Positions 12,386 through 15,791 of a stretch of DNA of 15,791 nucleotides are shown piece by piece (positions within the stretch are counted from its first letter, which is position 1; every line of letters begins with the position of its first letter). A program made the position numbers and the translations under genes. The notes beneath the pieces are model-generated. The model searched no databases. It worked only from the letters and a program-made list of their open reading frames with translations, and was not told the origin of the DNA. This stretch comes from Oscillospiraceae bacterium (GTDB taxonomy: Bacteria > Bacillota > Clostridia > Oscillospirales > Oscillospiraceae). The stretch is taken from NCBI GenBank assembly GCA_017409645.1, contig JAFQSI010000136.1, positions 1 through 15,791 of the forward strand. Reading direction: 5' to 3'.

Positions 12386-12429
12386 CCCCAACAAAAAATC
12401 CGCCCTCCCGGGCGGATTTTTTGTTGGGG
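12386..12429. terminator. Bidirectional terminator between the 78-residue gene and rnfB
   Basis: A perfect 20-bp stem: CCCCAACAAAAAATCCGCCC (12386-12405) with its reverse complement at 12410-12429, around a four-base loop. The stem contains A6/T6 runs, so it works as a terminator on both strands. It ends both the plus-strand gene and the minus-strand rnf operon. Confidence 0.9.
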
Positions 12430-12433
12430 CAGG

Positions 12434-13303
12434 TTACACCTTGTTGGGTGCGGGGATGGGATCGGAGTCGTTGCGGATCTTGGCGTCGGCGATCAGGTGC
12501 TTGGGGCACACAGTGGCACACAGGCCGCAGGAGACACACTTGGAGTAGTCGATGACAGCCAGGTTCTTCTCGATGGTGATGGCGTCGTTGGGGCAGATCT
12601 TCTTGCACAGACCGCAGCCGATACAGCCGGCGGTGCAGGAACGGGCGGTGACAGCGCCCTTGGCGTTGGAGTTGCAGGCGATGATGACATCGGTGCCGTA
12701 CTCCACCATACCGATCACCTTGCGGGGGCAGACAATCATACACATACCGCAGCCCACGCACTTGTCCACATCGACCTTGGCAACGCCGTCGACAACGTGG
12801 ATGGCGTCGTACTTACAGACCTTGGTGCAGGTGCCGTAGCCCAGGCAGCCGTACTTACAGGCCAGGGGGCCGGAGCCGCCGACCTTGGAGGCGGCCCGGC
12901 ATTCCTTGAAGCCCTCGTAGATGCCCTTGACCTTAGCGCCGCCGATCTGCTCGCCGACCTCGTTGTAGGTCTTCTGGCCGGAACACTTGACCAGAGCCAC
13001 CTTGCGGGCCACAACCTCAGCCTTGACGCCCATGATCTCGGACATCTTGGCAGCGGCCTCGTTGCCGCCGGAGGCACAGGCGCCGATGGGGGCCTCGCCG
13101 TTGAGGACGGCCTCGGCGTAGGCGCCGCAGCCGGCATAGCCGCAGCCGCCGCAGTTGGCGCCGGGCAGACACTCGTTCAGCTGATCCAGACGGGAGTCAG
13201 TCTCCACATAGAAGACCTTGGAGGCGGCAGCCAGGACCAGACCGAAGCCCAGACCCAGACCGCCCAGAATCAAAATTGCAGTAACAATAGCCATAATATC
13301 CAT
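12434..13303 (-). CDS. rnfB: Ion-translocating oxidoreductase subunit RnfB
   Basis: Iron-sulfur subunit of the Rnf complex, which passes electrons from reduced ferredoxin to NAD+ and pumps Na+ or H+ across the membrane. The 289 residues contain an N-terminal membrane helix (about 5-28), a four-iron Fes domain with C45, C51, C54 and C59 (CLPGANCGGCGYAGC), then further Cys clusters: C149/C153/C159/C163, C182/C185/C188/C192, C227/C230/C233/C237 and C256/C259/C262/C266, each in CxxC or related ferredoxin form. This longer, cluster-rich version is usual in Clostridia. The ATG at 13301-13303 follows AAGGAGGG, which overlaps the rnfA stop codon. It is the last gene of the operon; a strong terminator follows four bases after the stop. 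Confidence 0.97.
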   Translation of the reverse strand: MDIMAIVTAILILGGLGLGFGLVLAAASKVFYVETDSRLDQLNECLPGANCGGCGYAGCGAYAEAVLNGEAPIGACASGGNEAAAKMSEIMGVKAEVVARKVALVKCSGQKTYNEVGEQIGGAKVKGIYEGFKECRAASKVGGSGPLACKYGCLGYGTCTKVCKYDAIHVVDGVAKVDVDKCVGCGMCMIVCPRKVIGMVEYGTDVIIACNSNAKGAVTARSCTAGCIGCGLCKKICPNDAITIEKNLAVIDYSKCVSCGLCATVCPKHLIADAKIRNDSDPIPAPNKV

Positions 13304-13318
13304 TCTACTTCGCCCTCC

Positions 13319-13918
13319 TTAGAAAATCTTCAGGCCGGAGAAGCCCATGAAGGCCAGAGCCAGCAGACCGGCGGTGATCAGGGCGATGGGGAAGCCCTTG
13401 AAGCACTCGGGGGGCTCGGCCTTGTCCACGCGCTCGCGGACGGAAGCGAACAGCACGATGGCCAGGGTGAAGCCCAGACCGCCGGCGGCACCGTTGACCA
13501 CGCTCAGCAGGAACTGCCAGGCGTCGGCAACGTGGTAGCCGTTCTGTGCATTGACCAGGACCACGCCCAGAACGGCGCAGTTGGTGGTGATCAGGGGCAG
13601 GAACACGCCCAGAGCCTTATACAGGGCGGGAACGAACTTCTTCAGGAACATCTCCACGACCTGGACCAGGGAGGCGATGACCAGAATGAAGGAAACGGTC
13701 TGCATGTAGCCCAGGTTCAGGGGCTGCAGCATGAACACGTCCACAGCCCAGCAGGCGGCGGAGGCCAGGGCCATGACGAAGGTAACGGCCACGCCCATAC
13801 CCAGGGCGGTGTCGATCTTCTTGGAGACGCCCATGAAGGGGCAGATGCCGTAGAACTTCACCAGAATGAAGTTCTGGCTCAGCAGAGCGGCGATCAGAAT
13901 ACCAAGGATAGCTTCCAT
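13319..13918 (-). CDS. rnfA: Ion-translocating oxidoreductase subunit RnfA
   Basis: A 199-residue integral membrane subunit of the Rnf complex, of the usual family length, with six membrane helices. The start MEAILGILIAALLSQNFILV and the blocks FYGICPFMGVS (C26) and LITTNCAVLG (C113) are diagnostic; together with RnfE these cysteines hold the membrane-embedded iron-sulfur centre between the two subunits. The ATG overlaps the rnfE stop codon by one base (TAATG), which indicates coupled translation. Homologous to RnfE and oriented oppositely in the membrane (family knowledge). Confidence 0.97.
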   Translation of the reverse strand: MEAILGILIAALLSQNFILVKFYGICPFMGVSKKIDTALGMGVAVTFVMALASAACWAVDVFMLQPLNLGYMQTVSFILVIASLVQVVEMFLKKFVPALYKALGVFLPLITTNCAVLGVVLVNAQNGYHVADAWQFLLSVVNGAAGGLGFTLAIVLFASVRERVDKAEPPECFKGFPIALITAGLLALAFMGFSGLKIF

Positions 13919-14565
13919 TACTTCGCGCCCTCCTTCTTCTTAGACTTGTTGTTCATGCGCTTCATCAGTGCCTGAGAGCCGGCCAGGACGAAGCCCAGCA
14001 CCAGGAAGCCGCCCACGGGCATGACGATCTGCATGGCGGGGAACTGCTCGGGGATGATGCGGATGCCAGCGCCGCCTTCGCCCAGCAGACCGCCGCCGAA
14101 GGTGCCGGAGCCCAGCAGCTCGCGGATGACGCAGACGATGACCAGAGCCACGGTGTAGCCGATGCCCTGGCAGATGCCGTCGACCGCAGAGGCCAGGACG
14201 CCGTTCTTGGAGGCGAATGCCTCAGCGCGGCCCAGGACGATACAGTTGACGACGATCAGGGGGATGAACACGCCCAGGCTCTCGGACAGGGCGGGGATGT
14301 AGGCCTTCAGCAGCAGGTCAACGACGGTAACGAAGCCGGCGATGATGGTGATGTAGGCAGCGATACGGATCTGATTGGGGATGACCTTACGCAGTGCGGA
14401 GATCAGCACATTGGAGCAGGTCAGGATGATGGTAACGGCCAGGCCCATGCCGATGCCGTTGAACAGGCTGGTGGTGATGGCCAGGGTGGAACACATACCC
14501 AGCAGCTGAACGGTAACGGGGTTCTTGGTCAGCAGGCCCTCCATAAACTGTTTCTTGAAATTCAT
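13918..14565 (-). CDS. rnfE: Ion-translocating oxidoreductase subunit RnfE
   Basis: A 215-residue integral membrane subunit of the Rnf complex and paralogue of RnfA. The N-terminus KKQFMEGLLTKNPVTVQLLG, C25 (LLGMCSTLA) and C108 (IVVNCIVLGRAEAFA) are typical; the cysteines pair with those of RnfA around an iron-sulfur centre. The C-terminus is strongly basic (NNKSKKKEGAK), likely cytoplasmic. The ATG at 14563-14565 has AAGGAGGT six bases upstream. The gap to rnfG is 16 bases and the overlap with rnfA one base, so all are in one transcript. Confidence 0.97.
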   Translation of the reverse strand: MNFKKQFMEGLLTKNPVTVQLLGMCSTLAITTSLFNGIGMGLAVTIILTCSNVLISALRKVIPNQIRIAAYITIIAGFVTVVDLLLKAYIPALSESLGVFIPLIVVNCIVLGRAEAFASKNGVLASAVDGICQGIGYTVALVIVCVIRELLGSGTFGGGLLGEGGAGIRIIPEQFPAMQIVMPVGGFLVLGFVLAGSQALMKRMNNKSKKKEGAK

Positions 14566-14581
14566 ACAGGTACCTCCTTAC

Positions 14582-15145
14582 TTAACCCAGACCGGCAACG
14601 CAATCCAGGGCGGCGTTGACGCCGACGCAGATGGCACGGGAGGTGATGGTTGCGCCGGTGATGGCGTCCACCTTACCGCCATCCTTCTCGACGAGGATGT
14701 CGTTCTCGGCGCCCATGCCGACGAACTGGTCACGGAAGGCGATGCCCTTGGGGGTGCCGGCAGCAGCCACGGCGCCCAGACCGGCAGTCTCGGTGTGGCT
14801 GACGATGGAGATGCCCAGGACCTTGCCCTCGTTGTCGACGCCGACCATCATGGTGATGGTGTTGTCGAAGCCGCCGGGGCCGACCTCAACGGCGTAGCCG
14901 TTTGCGCCCTGGTAGACCTTGGAGACGATGCCGGTCTCATCGGCGAAATCGGTGATCTCAGTGTCGAAGCCGCCGGGCAGGACGGCAGAGATGGCCTCCT
15001 GGGTCTTCGCGGCGTTCAGCTCCTCGATGACGGGAGCGGTGACGGCGTTGACGCAGGCCAGCAGCGCGGCGACCACAGCGGTGATCAGGAACAGGGTGCC
15101 GGCCAGACGCAGCACGTACATGACGATGGATTCATTCTGTTTCAT
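14582..15145 (-). CDS. rnfG: Ion-translocating oxidoreductase subunit RnfG
   Basis: A 187-residue FMN-carrying subunit of the Rnf complex with one N-terminal membrane helix (about 10-32) and an extracytoplasmic FMN-binding domain. HTETAGLGA (117-125) and DAITGATITS (160-169) are the signature blocks; the second is the flavinylation motif, with T166 the probable residue to which FMN is linked by ApbE. No apbE gene is visible here. The ATG at 15143-15145 overlaps the rnfD stop codon by one base (TAATG). Confidence 0.97.
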   Translation of the reverse strand: MKQNESIVMYVLRLAGTLFLITAVVAALLACVNAVTAPVIEELNAAKTQEAISAVLPGGFDTEITDFADETGIVSKVYQGANGYAVEVGPGGFDNTITMMVGVDNEGKVLGISIVSHTETAGLGAVAAAGTPKGIAFRDQFVGMGAENDILVEKDGGKVDAITGATITSRAICVGVNAALDCVAGLG

Positions 15146-15791
15146 TACTTTCCCGCCTCCTTCTTGGGTGCGCCGAACTTGGTGGGACGGCCGATGCGGT
15201 CGAGCAGGACGACGCAGCAGTTCATGATCAGGATGGCGTAGGAGACGCCCTCGTTATAGCCGCCGAAGTAGCGGATCATGACGGTCAGCACGCCGCAGCC
15301 GATGCCGTAGACGATCTGACCCAGGCCGGTCAGGGGGCTGGTGACGTAGTCGGTGGCCATGAAGATGGCGCCGAGCATCAGGCCGCCGCCGAACAGGTGG
15401 CAGAGCATCCACTCGAGGTTGTTGTTGCCCATGGGGAACAGCAGGGTCAGGATGGCGACGGTGCCGATGTAGGTAGCGGGGATGGTGATCTTGATGACCT
15501 TGCGGACCAGCAGGTAGACCAGGCCGATCAGCAGCATGACGGCGGAAGTCTCGCCGATGCAGCCGCCGATGTTGCCCCAGAACAGGTTGACCCAGGTAAC
15601 GCCCTCGGGCATCAGGCCCTGGTGCATGTTGGCCAGGGGGGTGGCGGCGGTGACGCCGTCGACCACGGGGTTGATGATGGCAGCGCCGTTCTTGAAGCCG
15701 GGCATGACCCAGGTGGACATGGCCACGGGCCAGGACATCATGAAGGCACGGCCGGCCAGGGCGGGGTTGACCACATTGCGGCCCAGACCGC
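15145..15791 (-). CDS. rnfD: Ion-translocating oxidoreductase subunit RnfD, C-terminal part (runs off right edge)
   Basis: Membrane subunit of the Rnf complex carrying a covalent FMN. About 215 residues are inside the window; the start lies beyond the right edge, and the internal GTG at 15774 is not the true start, because the frame continues through conserved sequence GLGRNVVNPALAGRAF to base 15791. VVDGVTAATPLAN carries the flavinylation motif in the form D-G-V-T-A-A-T, where SGAT or TGAT is more usual. Several membrane helices follow, and the C-terminus ends FGAPKKEAGK. rnfC is expected upstream, outside the window, in the usual order C-D-G-E-A-B. Confidence 0.95.
   Translation of the reverse strand, partial: GLGRNVVNPALAGRAFMMSWPVAMSTWVMPGFKNGAAIINPVVDGVTAATPLANMHQGLMPEGVTWVNLFWGNIGGCIGETSAVMLLIGLVYLLVRKVIKITIPATYIGTVAILTLLFPMGNNNLEWMLCHLFGGGLMLGAIFMATDYVTSPLTGLGQIVYGIGCGVLTVMIRYFGGYNEGVSYAILIMNCCVVLLDRIGRPTKFGAPKKEAGK

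Noticed and set aside
12290..13975. 561-codon plus-strand open frame opposite rnfB and rnfA
   Set aside because: Low-complexity Gly/Asp/Leu/His sequence antisense to two firmly identified Rnf genes, with no start signal.

Overview
The window looks like chromosomal DNA from a GC-rich anaerobic Firmicute, most likely a gut member of the Oscillospiraceae/Ruminococcaceae. This is an inference from several signs: AGGAGG-type ribosome binding sites before nearly every gene, a c-di-AMP phosphodiesterase of the GdpP type, RNase J, a sodium/proton-pumping Rnf complex, and intergenic spaces filled with palindromic repeats typical of such genomes. No phage, plasmid, insertion sequence or CRISPR array was found.

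Layout. 1-609 (-): N-terminal part of gdpP, running off the left edge. 610-1141: divergent promoter region with a palindromic repeat and a long RNase J leader. 1142-2797 (+): RNase J. 2843-3832 (-): DUF975 membrane protein. 4166-4888 (+): XRE regulator with a helical-repeat tail. 4928-5596 (-): PAP2-type membrane phosphatase. 5723-6640 (+): M14 zinc carboxypeptidase. 6720-6803 (+): tRNA-Leu(UAG), followed by a string of hairpins ending in a terminator at 6983. 6998-7801 (-): membrane protein with an HELGH zinc-protease motif. 7985-8293 (+): thioredoxin. 8437-9186 (+): YwaF/TIGR02206 membrane protein. 9187-9516: repeat-rich gap. 9517-10398 (-) and 10595-11377 (+): a divergent pair, a ferritin-VIT1/CCC1 metal transporter and a ZIP metal transporter. 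11398-11741: a nested palindromic element. 11793-12035 (-) and 12130-12366 (+): a small XRE regulator and an unknown 78-residue protein, divergent around two mirror-image operators. 12434 to the right edge (-): rnfB, rnfA, rnfE, rnfG and the C-terminal part of rnfD.

The genes form mostly single units with their own promoter and terminator; the only clear operon is rnf. The Rnf complex moves electrons from reduced ferredoxin to NAD+ and pumps ions; rnfC and the start of rnfD should lie beyond the right edge. The ferritin-VIT1/ZIP pair suggests balanced handling of iron, zinc or manganese. GdpP and RNase J, transcribed apart from each other, act in c-di-AMP turnover and RNA decay.

The most unusual content is non-coding. 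It includes the tRNA-Leu gene with two T-T mismatches in its stems and a hairpin array behind it, the XRE/78-residue cassette with one operator lying in the spacer of each divergent promoter and near-identical terminator cores at both ends, a 344-bp nested palindrome, and a terminator hairpin that occurs twice around a repeat element. All functional calls come from reading motifs by eye; no database search was run.
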